Positions 12,801-22,057 of a stretch of 64,000 bases of DNA are shown here, in pieces. The position numbers were made by a program, and so were the translations under genes. The notes beneath the pieces are model-generated. The model was not told the DNA's origin, did no database searches, and saw only the letters and a list, made by a program, of their open reading frames with translations. Every line of letters starts with the position of its first letter. The stretch's first letter is position 1. Source of the stretch: Blepharisma stoltei. Its lineage: Eukaryota > Ciliophora > Heterotrichea > Heterotrichida > Blepharismidae. The stretch lies in contig CAJZBQ010000021.1 in NCBI GenBank assembly GCA_914767885.1, positions 62,001 to 126,000 of the forward strand, given 5' to 3'.

Positions 12801-12862
12801 GGCTATCTTAGGGATATGCCTATATCAGCTGAGAGGAGTTTCTGACTAGAAAATTCTTCCAT
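9846..12862 (-). CDS. ABCA-type half transporter A
   Basis: ATP-driven membrane transporter, probably lipid-directed as in the ABCA family. From ATG 12862 (MEEFSSQKLLSAD): one membrane segment, a large lumenal loop, a hydrophobic multi-span block (MLFFIPPLLIFGM onward), the family element AWYFDHILSSNRGKS, then one nucleotide-binding domain: Walker A GHNGAGKTTL, Q-loop YCPQFDILW, signature YSGGMRRRLSV, Walker B IIFMDEPTTGMD and H-loop LTTHSMEEAE. The C-terminus is EEVFMRVTEKIHHYNK. One TMD plus one NBD implies a half transporter that must dimerise. Two 15-nt introns and three IESs interrupt it. It is a close paralogue of transporter B at 17898-22021 in the same orientation, with the same intron positions but different IESs. 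Confidence 0.9.
10114..10187. other. IES, 74 bp, TA-bounded
   Basis: In the NBD of ABC transporter A. Joining restores FGEGYKVELFSKDTHKL, matching uninterrupted FGEGYKIELISKDTQKL in paralogue B. Confidence 0.88.
10598..10670. other. IES, 73 bp, TA-bounded
   Basis: Joining gives ILWNELTGYEHLKLF, matching uninterrupted ILWDELTGYEHLMLF in paralogue B. Confidence 0.9.
11104..11118 (-). other. 15-nt intron
   Basis: GTAATTTTTATATAG on the minus strand. Removal restores NRGKSDQLWFMFTKEYWG. Same position as the intron at 20018-20032 in paralogue B. Confidence 0.9.
11614..11628 (-). other. 15-nt intron
   Basis: GTAAAATTTATTTAG. Removal joins MNSPYL to IQLMNFELF. Same position as the intron at 20912-20926 in paralogue B. 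Confidence 0.9.
12611..12822. repeat. palindromic IES P1 (212 bp) with TA ends
   Basis: Two long imperfect arms (TATAGGCATATCCC ... GGGATATGCCTATA) around a short centre. Located in the N-terminal codons of ABC transporter A: joining the TA copies gives LLSADTRNSYFSDSARQ in frame, so the palindrome behaves as an IES. Confidence 0.8.
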
Positions 12863-13211
12863 TTATTATGAGAAGAATAAGTTATTTTGATTTCTCAGTT
12901 ATAGAGTTGATGTTGAAGCAAAAAATTCTTTGCAGTAATTTGTATGATTATTTTCATTTATCTTGTCTTTTTTCATAATTTTTTGAACAATTTTTGGCTT
13001 ATTTTTTTGAGAATCAAAAGCCACCCTTTATATTTTACATAGACATTTATAACTTATGGAATTTTATTATGCAACTGTATTTGTATATTGCGAAAAAATT
13101 AATTATAAATTAAATCTGAATTAAATGTGTTTATAATTATATATTTAACGATTTTTCAGGAATTATTTTTTAATTTTTTGTTATAATTTTATGATATTAA
13201 TTCAATTATTA
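12863..13211. other. AT-rich intergenic spacer
   Basis: Between the start of ABC transporter A and the end of the GBP/PX gene. No frame or repeat supported. Confidence 0.5.
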
Positions 13212-16200
13212 TTACCGATATCTATCTTCTGGCGAGCCGAAATCCCTAAACCCCATCAAATCTGCTGACTTTCTCAATGAATTAAGCACATTTCCTCTCT
13301 GGCTCTTCACAGGTGACTCATCTCCAAAATTCTGAGTCACTGATAAGAAATCTTTAAAAATTTGTGAATTTCTTATAATAGGAATTGCAGCCAAATCCAT
13401 TAAATATTGCTGGCACGCCCTTCTCCTTTCATTAAGAACTACTGGTCTTTTTGTATTAAACAACGAGCTTGAGTTATTATTTAAAAACAAATTATCAGTA
13501 TTAGGCAGCTGGACATCTGGAAATTCCCTTTGTAAAGAAGAATGCAAATTGCAAAGCGCTTTATATCGTTTGGTAATAGTCCAGGTTTGGCCTTTATATG
13601 TTATAGTTATAACGTATTCTGTAAATGGTTTTTGGTCTACAGGGTCTTTTACCATAGATTGGCTGACCACAATGCTATAGAGGCCTTGCTCTTTTAAAAT
13701 TCCTTCTTCATAATTTTTAGCACAAACTGTTATGTGGGCATTAAATAGCTTGCTGCTGATAGTTTCTTCACAGTATCTGCATTGCAGTGCAGAAGAACTG
13801 TTGACGATATTTTGCATATCCTTTTTTATAAAAATAATATCATATCTAGATTTTTTATTTTTTAAAGAATAATCATCATATATAAAAAATATTTTTTAAT
13901 TGCTCGATCTGCTCCTCAAGTCTTTGGTATCTCTCGTCGTTTTCTTCAGTAGGCTGAGTAACTTGTGGAGATTTTGATTGCATAGCCATGATTAAATTTT
14001 CTTGGAATCTTTTATTATCTTCTATTTGTTTTTGTAAGTTTTCTATCTGTAATTTCATAACGTTTTTTTCATCATTTCACTCATTTGGTAAGGAAATTTC
14101 TTGGACTTTTACTGGATTTTCTTTCAATTTCTGCAGCTCTTTGTCTTTTAATTCATTCTGTTCTATAGCGTTTCGCAAATTAGCTTTCATTTCTCTGAAA
14201 GCCATATCAAAATCTTCCCTTTTTTCTTTTAAATCTGCATTTTCTCTGCTTTTTCAGGCTAGTTCTTGCTTTGCTAACGCCAGCTCTTTTTCTAGCTGAT
14301 TAATATCAGTATTATACTTAATCTGCAGCTCATTATAAAGTTTTAGTGTTTCTTCATATTTTGCTTTCCATTCCCCGCTTTGTTCTTTATGGTCACTTTT
14401 TAGCTCTCCCAGCCTTTTTTCATATTTATTTTCCATCCTTTCTTTATCCTCTTTAAGCTGCTCCACTTTAAGCTCTAAAGCTGTCTGAGAAGCTTTTAAT
14501 TTATAATTTTCTGATTCTACCTCTTGCAGTCTGGTCTTATAATACTCTTTTTCTTTCCCAAATTCTTCTTTTTTAGCGTCAAAAGCAGTTTTAAAAAATT
14601 CTAATTGGCTGCTGATTTTTCTATTAGCATTTTCATGCTCAATCATGGCGTTTCTGTTTATATACTCACTCCCCCCCTCCGTGAGTGAACAAAACCATTA
14701 GAAAAATCGCTATTTTTTGCCCAAAAACCCACCCTCCATGAGTGAACAAAAATTTTTTATGGAAAAAAAAATTTGATATATAAATGATAATTATTATAAT
14801 GAAATCTAGAGCTAATTCTGTTTAATTTTAAACGAATTGCTTTTTAAAAAACATAAATTTTATAAATTAAATTAATATTTGCTTTCCAATTTTTGCGAAT
14901 TAGGATTTTTTTAAATTTCGAAAAAAAATATTTTTTTATAAAATTTATATATAAAATTTTTTAAAAAAAAAAAATTAACCCCCCTCCGTGAGTGAACAAA
15001 ATTTTTTTTTTCACTCACGGAGGGGGGGGAGTCAGCAGCTTCAGTCAATAAATGGGCAGAAATTTCTTTCATTTTAAGCTCAGCTGCTACACCTTGTGGG
15101 CCTGATTTTTTGATCTCGCTCAGCTTTTTTTCAAAATCCCTTTTAAATACTTGAAAATCTGTATATTCATTTCTTTTTAGTTTATCTTGCATTTCTATTG
15201 TTATCTCATTTTATATAGAAATTTCGCTGCAGGCTCCCATTATTTTATTTATTATATTAAAAAATAAGCTAAAACTGCCATCAGAAATATTTTATTTATT
15301 TTAAATAGGTATAAATCATTACAAATATTTTCACATTTGTCAGCTAATTTTCGCTCATTTTGACTGTTATAATAATTGAATTTTTCCAGCAATTTTTTTT
15401 TAAGGGCAGCTTCAAAAGCAGATGTGTCGTCACCTATAGCTTTTTCTTTAAGCATTTTCATAGCGCGGGTTTTGCATTGTTTGTGGAGAGCTTTCAATTG
15501 GCTTGGATTTTTTATTTCTTCAGTCAGGATTTCTTCTTTAAACATATCTTCATACTCTTGGATTGCATTTTCTACCTGTTTTTGGCACTCTGAGTTGCAT
15601 ACAGCCTGCCAAGCGCCTTCAATTGTAGGGACTGCACCTCGATTTATAGCGTCCACATATGATTGTGCTAGCCCAGCAAGTAATTCTCCTGTCAGATCTT
15701 TACTATTGAAGCTTTTTACTTTGACTCGTCTGTAAATTAATTTTTTCAAATTTTGTTTTTCCCTTACAAATTCAGGCCGTAATGCAGAATCTGGGACTTT
15801 ATCAAGCTCTTGAAGAACCCTCTCGTCTTCTGAAGGCCTCACAAGTGTAAAACAGTCCCTGTCCCTGAAAAAATGCTTCAGCAGCTTCCTTACCCTATTT
15901 TTCGCTTCAATAGCATCACTTACTCCTTTTTGCAGCTGTAAAGAATTTTCCAAATATTCTTTGCTTGTTATAGGATTTCCTGCAGGGTCTATCAGCTGCA
16001 ATGCAAAATCTCTCAAAACCCACAAAAAAGAAGGAAAATACGCTGAGACTTCGTCAACGTCCAGTCCTGAGTCACTTGCCCTGATCTGTAAAGATTTTGT
16101 TAAGTTTACTATAAGACTGAGATTTGTCAATGCATTTTCATCAATACTCCCAACTGAATTATAAATAAAATAAGAGCTAAGTAAGACTGATAGCATAAAA

Positions 16201-16557
16201 ATCCTGGTATCATGATTTGCATCTTCATCGAAAGCGCCTAAGCCTTCACTGTCTATAACTAATAAAGAAACGTCTTGGCCGTCGACTGCTTTTACTGGAA
16301 TAGGCTCACTTCAGATTCATAAACCCTTGGTGCAAGGGTTTATAGTAGGTCCAACCCCAAATCCAGGCCCTTCTACATCTAGAATTATTTTATTCAGCAT
16401 ATAACTTTTCCCTGTTCTGTATTTTCCTGCAACTGCTACTACAGAGACTTTTGTTTTTATTGAGTTTAAAAAATTAAGACCTTCTGAAGTTAATCTGAAA
16501 CCTTCGCGTTCTTGAAATAAAATAAGAGGAATCGCTTGCCCATGATTTCTTTCCATA
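13212..16557 (-). CDS. guanylate-binding-protein GTPase with coiled coil, zinc knuckle and C-terminal PX domain
   Basis: Starts at ATG 16557 (MERNHGQ). N-terminal large GTPase of the GBP/atlastin group: P-loop GKYRTGKSYMLNK and a DSEGLG G3 motif, then a helical domain. Next comes a long coiled coil (rough residues 430-780; QLEFFKTAFDAKKEEFGKEK), a short CxxC...H...C knuckle (CRYCEETISSKLFNAHITVC) and a PX domain (YVITITYKGQTWTITKRYKAL ... ERRRACQQYLMDL) typical of phosphoinositide binding. The fusion depends on two IES joins and one element removal, all of which keep frame. If they are wrong, the PX part (13212-13817) would be a separate gene. A membrane-directed dynamin-like GTPase is likely. 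GTPase call firm, single-gene fusion moderately firm. Confidence 0.75.
13827..13896. other. IES, 70 bp, TA-bounded
   Basis: Joins the coiled coil to the zinc-knuckle/PX part (EEQIEQLKKDMQNIVNSSS). Its 70-bp length equals other IESs here. Confidence 0.65.
14669..15031. mobile_element. family A element, copy A2 (363 bp), TCA duplication
   Basis: CTCCCCCCCTCCGTGAGTG ... CACTCACGGAGGGGGGGGAG, flanked by TCA at 14666-14668 and 15032-15034 (TGA on the coding strand). No TA is present at the ends, yet removing the element with one TGA gives LLTEAAEYINRNAMIEH in frame in the GBP coiled coil. Confidence 0.85.
15202..15311. other. IES, 110 or 116 bp, TA-bounded
   Basis: Between the GBP helical domain (ENICNDL) and the coiled coil (MQDKLKRNEY). 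TA at 15196 or 15202 both keep frame. Confidence 0.65.
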
Positions 16558-16865
16558 ATAATTGATAAATAATAAGAATTTATAGGCAAACCCTATAAAC
16601 TGTCCTCTAAGGGTGGAAACTCTCCAGTGGCTGGACCAACTGAGGTGGGTCAGAACAATTGAAGAGAGGCCCATTTGCCAACTCTCCAATTGGTTTCACC
16701 AAACTGAGCTGGTCCAGCCGCTGAAGAGTTTCTGGATCCAATCTCTTGCCCTTATAGGGCAGTTTATAGGATTTACCTATAGACTATTTTTATGTAATTT
16801 TAAATATTTTGGCTATTTTTTGTATTTTTGCAATAGTTTTCTAACTATAATAATTTTTTGGCAAA
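16558..16865. repeat. divergent promoter region with palindrome P2
   Basis: The spacer between the GBP gene (-) and FCF1 (+) is mostly a foldback with arms near 16581-16660 and 16700-16780 and TATAGG...CCTATA ends. It is likely eliminated, which would leave a compact divergent promoter. Confidence 0.6.
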
Positions 16866-17876
16866 ATGGTAAATTTTATATAGGGAAAAGCAAGGAAAAC
16901 CAGAAAATTTGCCCAAGTAAAAAGAATTATTTCTATGAATGACAAGAGAAAACAAGCAAAAAAAGAAAAAGATGAAGAAGAAAAGCCAAAAGAGGAGCAG
17001 GAAAAGACTCATGTAAGCAGAGAGCCTTCTCACCTTTTCTTTTTGGCAAATACAGCTTTAGGGCCACCATACCACATTTTATTAGACACAAACTTCATCA
17101 ATTTTTCTATCCAAAACAAGCTTGATGTGTTTAAATCGTCAATGGACTGCTTGCTGGGCAAGGTAATTCCTTGCATTTCTGAATGTGTTATTGCTGAATT
17201 ATCTCTATTTTTATTAAATACCGGCTTTTTCTATTATAAAAATAATATTTATTTAGGATAAAAATAGAAAAACTTGGGAAAAAATATCGTTTGGCACTCA
17301 GAATTGCCAAGGATCCACGGTTCAGAGTTTTAAGATGCACACATAAAGGAACATATGCAGATGACTGCCTTGTAGATAGAGTTACGCAGCATAGGTGCTT
17401 TATCGTAGCGACCTGTGATAAAGACTTAAAAAGAATAAATTAGTTAAGCAGAGCGGGCCTTTGGGTTTATTGCTGCCCCTCACCAACCCCTGACTTCAGG
17501 ATCCTCCCCTGGCATCTCTTCAGAACTTGCGATCTTTTTGGGGTGATGCACCTAGGTACTTCCTTGGACACTAAGGTCGGTGTCATCTCTATCTGGAAAT
17601 GGGATGGTAGGCGGATATCCTCAGATCCTCCTTCTTGTCCCCATTACCTTTGCACCAGTCCATTTCTTACACCTTCCCCATCAGGTTTGGCTTCAGGCCC
17701 GCAGCAAGGCCCCAAATTTAAACAGTTCAGAGAGAATGACGGATCGGTATGCTTGCCATTTTATTTGCCACTTAAAAAGAAGAATCAGAAAAATCCCTGG
17801 AGTCCCTATTATGTATATTTCCTCTCACAAATATACAATAGAAAGAATGCCTGACGCCCTTGGAGGAATTAAATAA
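16866..17876 (+). CDS. FCF1: FCF1/Utp24 small-subunit processome PIN nuclease
   Basis: Essential nucleolar PIN-domain endonuclease that cuts pre-18S rRNA. The ATG at 16866 is followed at once by a 15-nt intron, then [14 protein letters not shown], the standard FCF1 start. After removing two IESs the protein is complete and full length: [18 protein letters not shown] with the first catalytic Asp, [37 protein letters not shown] and [12 protein letters not shown]. It ends [11 protein letters not shown] then TAA. It converges on ABC transporter B, with 21 bp between stops. Strong end-to-end similarity to the known family makes this a good standard for judging the IES calls. Confidence 0.97.
16869..16883 (+). 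other. 15-nt intron directly after the start codon
   Basis: GTAAATTTTATATAG. Removal converts ATG + intron into [10 protein letters not shown], the expected FCF1 N-terminus. Confidence 0.92.
17200..17264. other. IES, 65 bp, TA-bounded
   Basis: Joining TA at 17200 and 17265 gives [18 protein letters not shown], exactly the FCF1 consensus. Confidence 0.95.
17424..17769. mobile_element. GC-rich insertion, 346 bp, 12-bp direct repeats
   Basis: Flanked by ACTTAAAAAGAA at 17424-17435 and 17770-17781. Removing one repeat plus the insertion restores [15 protein letters not shown] of FCF1. The body is much richer in GC than other IESs and has no family A-C ends. The long direct repeat suggests insertion by a different mechanism. 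Confidence 0.85.
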
Positions 17877-17897
17877 TTATTTTTCAGATTAAACTAA

Positions 17898-20800
17898 TTA
17901 TTTGTAGTGATGGATTTTTTCAGTGACTCTCATGAAAACTTCTTCGAGGCTTGAGTTGCTTATTCTTTATAAGAATAAATATTTATTTATATGTTTTATA
18001 ATTAATTTTTTATAGTTAATATTATTTGGTATATAATTTTATAAGCTGAATATTTATTATTTGTGTAATATATTTAAAAATAAAAATATTTACTATTTTG
18101 CAGAATAACCCCCAATTTTCAATAAGATTTGCGACATGTGAATCTTCAGACTCAATAAGCTTATAAAGTCTTACTTCCTCCTTTAAATTGGAACAAAACA
18201 GAGGCAAAATTTCCATTCTTTTGGGTACTTTTGCTCCTTTAATTTGGAACAATTTTTCAATAGGAAAATTTTATAGGTAAAAATACTAATATTTATAAAA
18301 TTAGTTTTTTGACCTAATTTATCATAAAAACTTCATTTACACACACTGACTCCCCCCCCCATCCTTGATCGAACGATTGACTGTAAAAATTCCTAAAAAT
18401 TGGGGAAATTAACCCCCATCCTTGATCGAACGATTTTCATATCATGCAAATTTTTATATATATAAAAATATATAGCTATCAAAAGTTTGGGAAGATCTAT
18501 ATAATGAAGTTTGTTTTCAGAGACTTTGAGACGACAAAAAGCTTCGGAATCAATTATCCGGAGTGATTTAGTCATTAATCTAGGCTTAAAACTCAATAAT
18601 CTAATAAAATAGAGATTCTTTAAAAAAAAAATTAATTTAATAAGGAACAAATTAAAATTTATACAGTTTAAAGGTGTGAATAATAAATTAAAATATTAAA
18701 AATTGGTTTTTTATGAAATTAATTTCATTTTTTTTTGCTGTAAAAATAATTATTAAATACTCTTAACCCTTTTATTTAAAAGTAAAATAAAAAAAATATA
18801 TATAAATATTTTTTATTTTATATATAAAATTTTTTCCTAAAAAATTTTTTTTAAACCCCCATCCTTGATCGAACGATGGCGAGTCGTTCGATCAAGGATG
18901 GGGGGGGAGTGAGAATAATTTTTTGAATTTATTCTTCATAAATTAAAATTCAAGAGAAATTTAATATAAAAAGATTTTTTAAAACAAAAATTACTCCCTT
19001 TTAAGCAGGATTTTTTGTTCCAATTTAAAAGGAGGAGCCAGCGCATCCATCGCTTCTGTCCTAGGAATTGACACAACTAAGCTTCCTCCGCTCATATCAA
19101 CCAGGTGAGCAGTCGGAAAATTAGCTTCAATATAATTCCAAAGCTTTTGAGTGTCTTTCGAAATCAATTCAATTTTATACCCTTCTCCGAAATGATTTTT
19201 TAAATATAAAGGAGTTCCTAAACATTTTATTTTGCCGTCAACCATCACAGCGATTTTATCAGCTAGAACCTCTGCTTCTTCCATAGAATGAGTCGTTAAT
19301 ATAAAAACTCTGTCTTTTTTCATTTTCTGTATCAATTTTCATACAAAGCGTTTTGATATAGGATCCATCCCTGTCGTGGGCTCATCCATAAAAATAATTG
19401 AAGGGTTTCCGATTCCTGAAATTGCAACAGAAAGCCTTCTTTTCATGCCACCGCTGTATTTTCCTACTAATAAATCCCCAGCATCTTCAATATCTACTTC
19501 CTTTAGTTTTTCTAATACTGTATTGACCCTTCTTTCCTTTGAAATATTTTTTATAATACAAAACAGCATTAAATGTTCATAGCCTGTCAGTTCGTCCCAC
19601 AAAATATTAAATTGAGGGCAATACCCCATTATATTGCAGATTTTGTCCATGTCGTGGGAAATATCATAGTCTGCAATGAAGGCTGTGCCATTAGATGGGG
19701 ATAATAGTCCAGTCAGCATACTCAACAATGTCGTCTTTCCAGCACCATTATGTCCTATAAGGCCTAAGAGCTCTTCTTTTTGTACTGATAAATGCATTGG
19801 CTTTACAGCTTGAATATCTTCGCTTGAGGACCATCAGTGCTTTTTATAGGTTTTGCAGAGGCCTTCAATTCTTAGACCGTCGCTGCTTTCAGATTTATCG
19901 TCATATGAAATTTCTGAGTCACTCAGACTGACATTTACCATTTCTATTTCATGGAGGAGGCGTTTTTTGCGTCTTTTGCAGCCCCAAAAGTCTTTGGTAA
20001 ACATAAAATAGATAGGACTATATAAATTTTACTCTGATTTTCCTCTATTAGATGGTAAAATGTGGTCAAAAAGCCATGCCATAGTAACAAAAATAAAAAA
20101 ATTAAAAATTTGGTCTTGCATAACCTTGCTATCGTTACTTAATTTATGATAAGAATTTTGGTTGGTATAGCGATCTGAATTAATCAAGCTCTCCTGAGGC
20201 CATCGTAAGAAGGCTCAGCTACTGCCCGACTGATGTACGGTTCCCATCCTCCATCCTCCATCCTCCAGATTCCAGAGTCCTCCTCTCCTGGCTGTTGCTG
20301 GTGGACTGTGCTGTTAGAGTGGTAGGTTTAGGACTTGCTCGTCACTTGCACCTTCTCAGCATAACTGATTCTGCGCTAGTTGCTTTATCTTAACTCTCTG
20401 CAGGACACCCTTTGCCTGGTGTTGCTACAGGAAAAGTCCTTCTAGAAGGGGAAAAAAGCCTTTTATAAGAGGCAAAGCCACCCGCAGAGGAAGTAGCTCT
20501 TGCATAACCTCAATACTTGGAGGAATATAAAACTTAAAACCTTTTATATACCCCGATTTCGGCATCCAAAAATTCTCATAAGCATACTCACTCCCAGACT
20601 CCCAGCGCCTTTCAGCATAATTTGGATGACTTGACGCCTTAGTCGCAATATCATAATAAATCAGCGAAAAATTATACCCAGGATAAAACGTAAACCCTCA
20701 CCTTACCCAATGTGCCCAGCTCGGTAATTCATTTATGTGGACCAAAAGTGTGAGAAGGTGGCTTTGTAGGAAGCTCTGTAAAACAATCCCGAATAGTAAA

Positions 20801-22021
20801 AATGTATAGGAGATTGTATATGCAAGTTTAGCTGAGTTTAAAACGGTTGTAAGCCAAAATCCTAGCATAAGCATTGTGATTGCAAACATCTCGAAATTGG
20901 CGAGTTGAATTCTAAGTAAAAATTACATGTAAGGCGAATTTAAAAAAAAATCGAATTTAAAAAAATACCCAGAGATAATCAAGCAATTTGTAGAGATGAA
21001 AGAAATAATTAGGCCAGTGATAAACCAGGACAGCCAAAATGAAGTGCTAGATACTCCCATTACAGATAGACCATGTCGCAATTTTAGCTCTTTTTCTTTG
21101 ACAATTTCAGAAGCAATCATGCCAAATATCAATAATGGTGGGATAAAAAAGAACATTGGCCCTGTCATAGAGACTGAATCATAGCCAGCCATAAGCCGAT
21201 TTTTTGTTTTTGGGTACCCTTGGAGTAGCATTTCTAGCTTCGGGACTTGTTTTTTAGCTATTTTTCCTTGAAATTCTAAAGTAGCTTTATCTATTGCAAG
21301 CTTGACTGCTGCAACATTTTCATCTAGAGGATCTGGGGCGCCTCTATCAAAAACATTAATTGGACTTTCAGTAAAGTTGTAAATTAATGAATATAAATAA
21401 TTTGAATATTCCCCCACAGGCCCACAAGGGATTTCTTTTAAATAGTCATTATCAGGCAGCGGAAAATTTTTCGTGCACATAACAACCCCAAACCGCGTCT
21501 GATTCATGTGTTTTTGTATATAATCAGTAAACTCCTTATAGCCATTTTCAGAGTAAATTCTGATATCTTTTCCGATAGCAAGATTATGCTCTTTTGCAAC
21601 CTGATTAATCACGTATTCGCTTCATTCATTTTTCCCTCCTGTCAAGCCAAATCCTATAGTAACACAATCTTTTTCTCAGCATTTCTTGATTTTATTAATA
21701 TCTCTGAGTTTTGGGTTATAATCAAGATCGCCTTCAATATAAGAACTGACCATCCTTTGGATTACTCATAATAAAAAACATACAAAAATAGGTGAGAGAA
21801 TCAGAACTAAGGTAGAAAAATATTGCCTGGTAAATAATATTCTATAAGAATTAATTTGATTTTTCTATAAAAAAAACCGAATTTTTTGCAAATTTTAGTA
21901 TTTTAGAATAATTTTTTCATAATAAAACCCTTACTTGTGAGATCAGCTGCTTGATTTCTCATTTAAAAACAGAAAAAGGTGAGCAAGGCTTTGGCTTTTC
22001 TTGCACATTTGTATTCTCCAT
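17898..22021 (-). CDS. ABCA-type half transporter B
   Basis: Paralogue of transporter A. ATG 22021 (MENTNVQEKPKPC), one membrane segment (LVLILSPIFVCFLLW), a lumenal loop, a membrane block with MFFFIPPLLIFGM, MAWLFDHILPSNRGKS, and one NBD: GHNGAGKTTL, YCPQFNILW, YSGGMKRRLSV, IIFMDEPTTGMD and LTTHSMEEAE, ending EEVFMRVTEKIHHYK. Two 15-nt introns sit where transporter A has them. It is interrupted by IESs at 17961, 20114 and 21845 and by a family C element carrying a nested family B element near the C-terminus. With all removed the frame is complete. Probably a lipid transporter acting as a dimer (inference from family). Confidence 0.88.
17961..18105. other. IES, 145 bp, TA-bounded
   Basis: Joining gives LIENWGLSNSSLEEVFMRV, matching uninterrupted LIENWGLSNASLEEVFMRV in paralogue A. 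Confidence 0.9.
18174..19037. mobile_element. family C element, copy C3 (864 bp including nested B1)
   Basis: Left end CTTCCTCCTTTAAATTGGAAC with a second direct copy near 18230. The right end folds as CTCCCTTTTAAG ... AATTTAAAAGGAGGAG. TTA is present on the left (18171-18173) but missing on the right (CCAGCG). Removing the interval gives EAMDALVRLYKLIESED in transporter B, in frame. Confidence 0.75.
18350..18909. mobile_element. family B element, copy B1 (560 bp), nested in C3
   Basis: Starts CTCCCCCCCCCATCCTTGAT and ends ATCAAGGATGGGGGGGGAG, flanked by TGA at 18347-18349 and 18910-18912. Internal hairpin near the right end. Confidence 0.9.
20018..20032 (-). other. 15-nt intron
   Basis: GTAAAATTTATATAG. 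Removal joins SNRGKS to DPIYFMFTKDFWG. Confidence 0.9.
20114..20497. mobile_element. GC-rich insertion, 384 bp, 13-bp direct repeats
   Basis: Flanked by TCTTGCATAACCT at 20114-20126 and 20498-20510. Removal restores PPSIEVMQDQIFNFF in transporter B. GC-rich body with a CCATCCTCCATCCTCC run; no family A-C ends. Confidence 0.85.
20912..20926 (-). other. 15-nt intron
   Basis: GTAATTTTTACTTAG. Removal joins LNSPYM to IQLANFEMF. Confidence 0.9.
21845..21908. other. IES, 64 bp, TA-bounded
   Basis: Joining gives LLWKNYRILFTRQYF, matching uninterrupted LCWKNYLLFSRQYI in paralogue A. Confidence 0.9.
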
Positions 22022-22057
22022 TTATTACTTTAATTGAGTAATTAAGTTAAAGAACTC

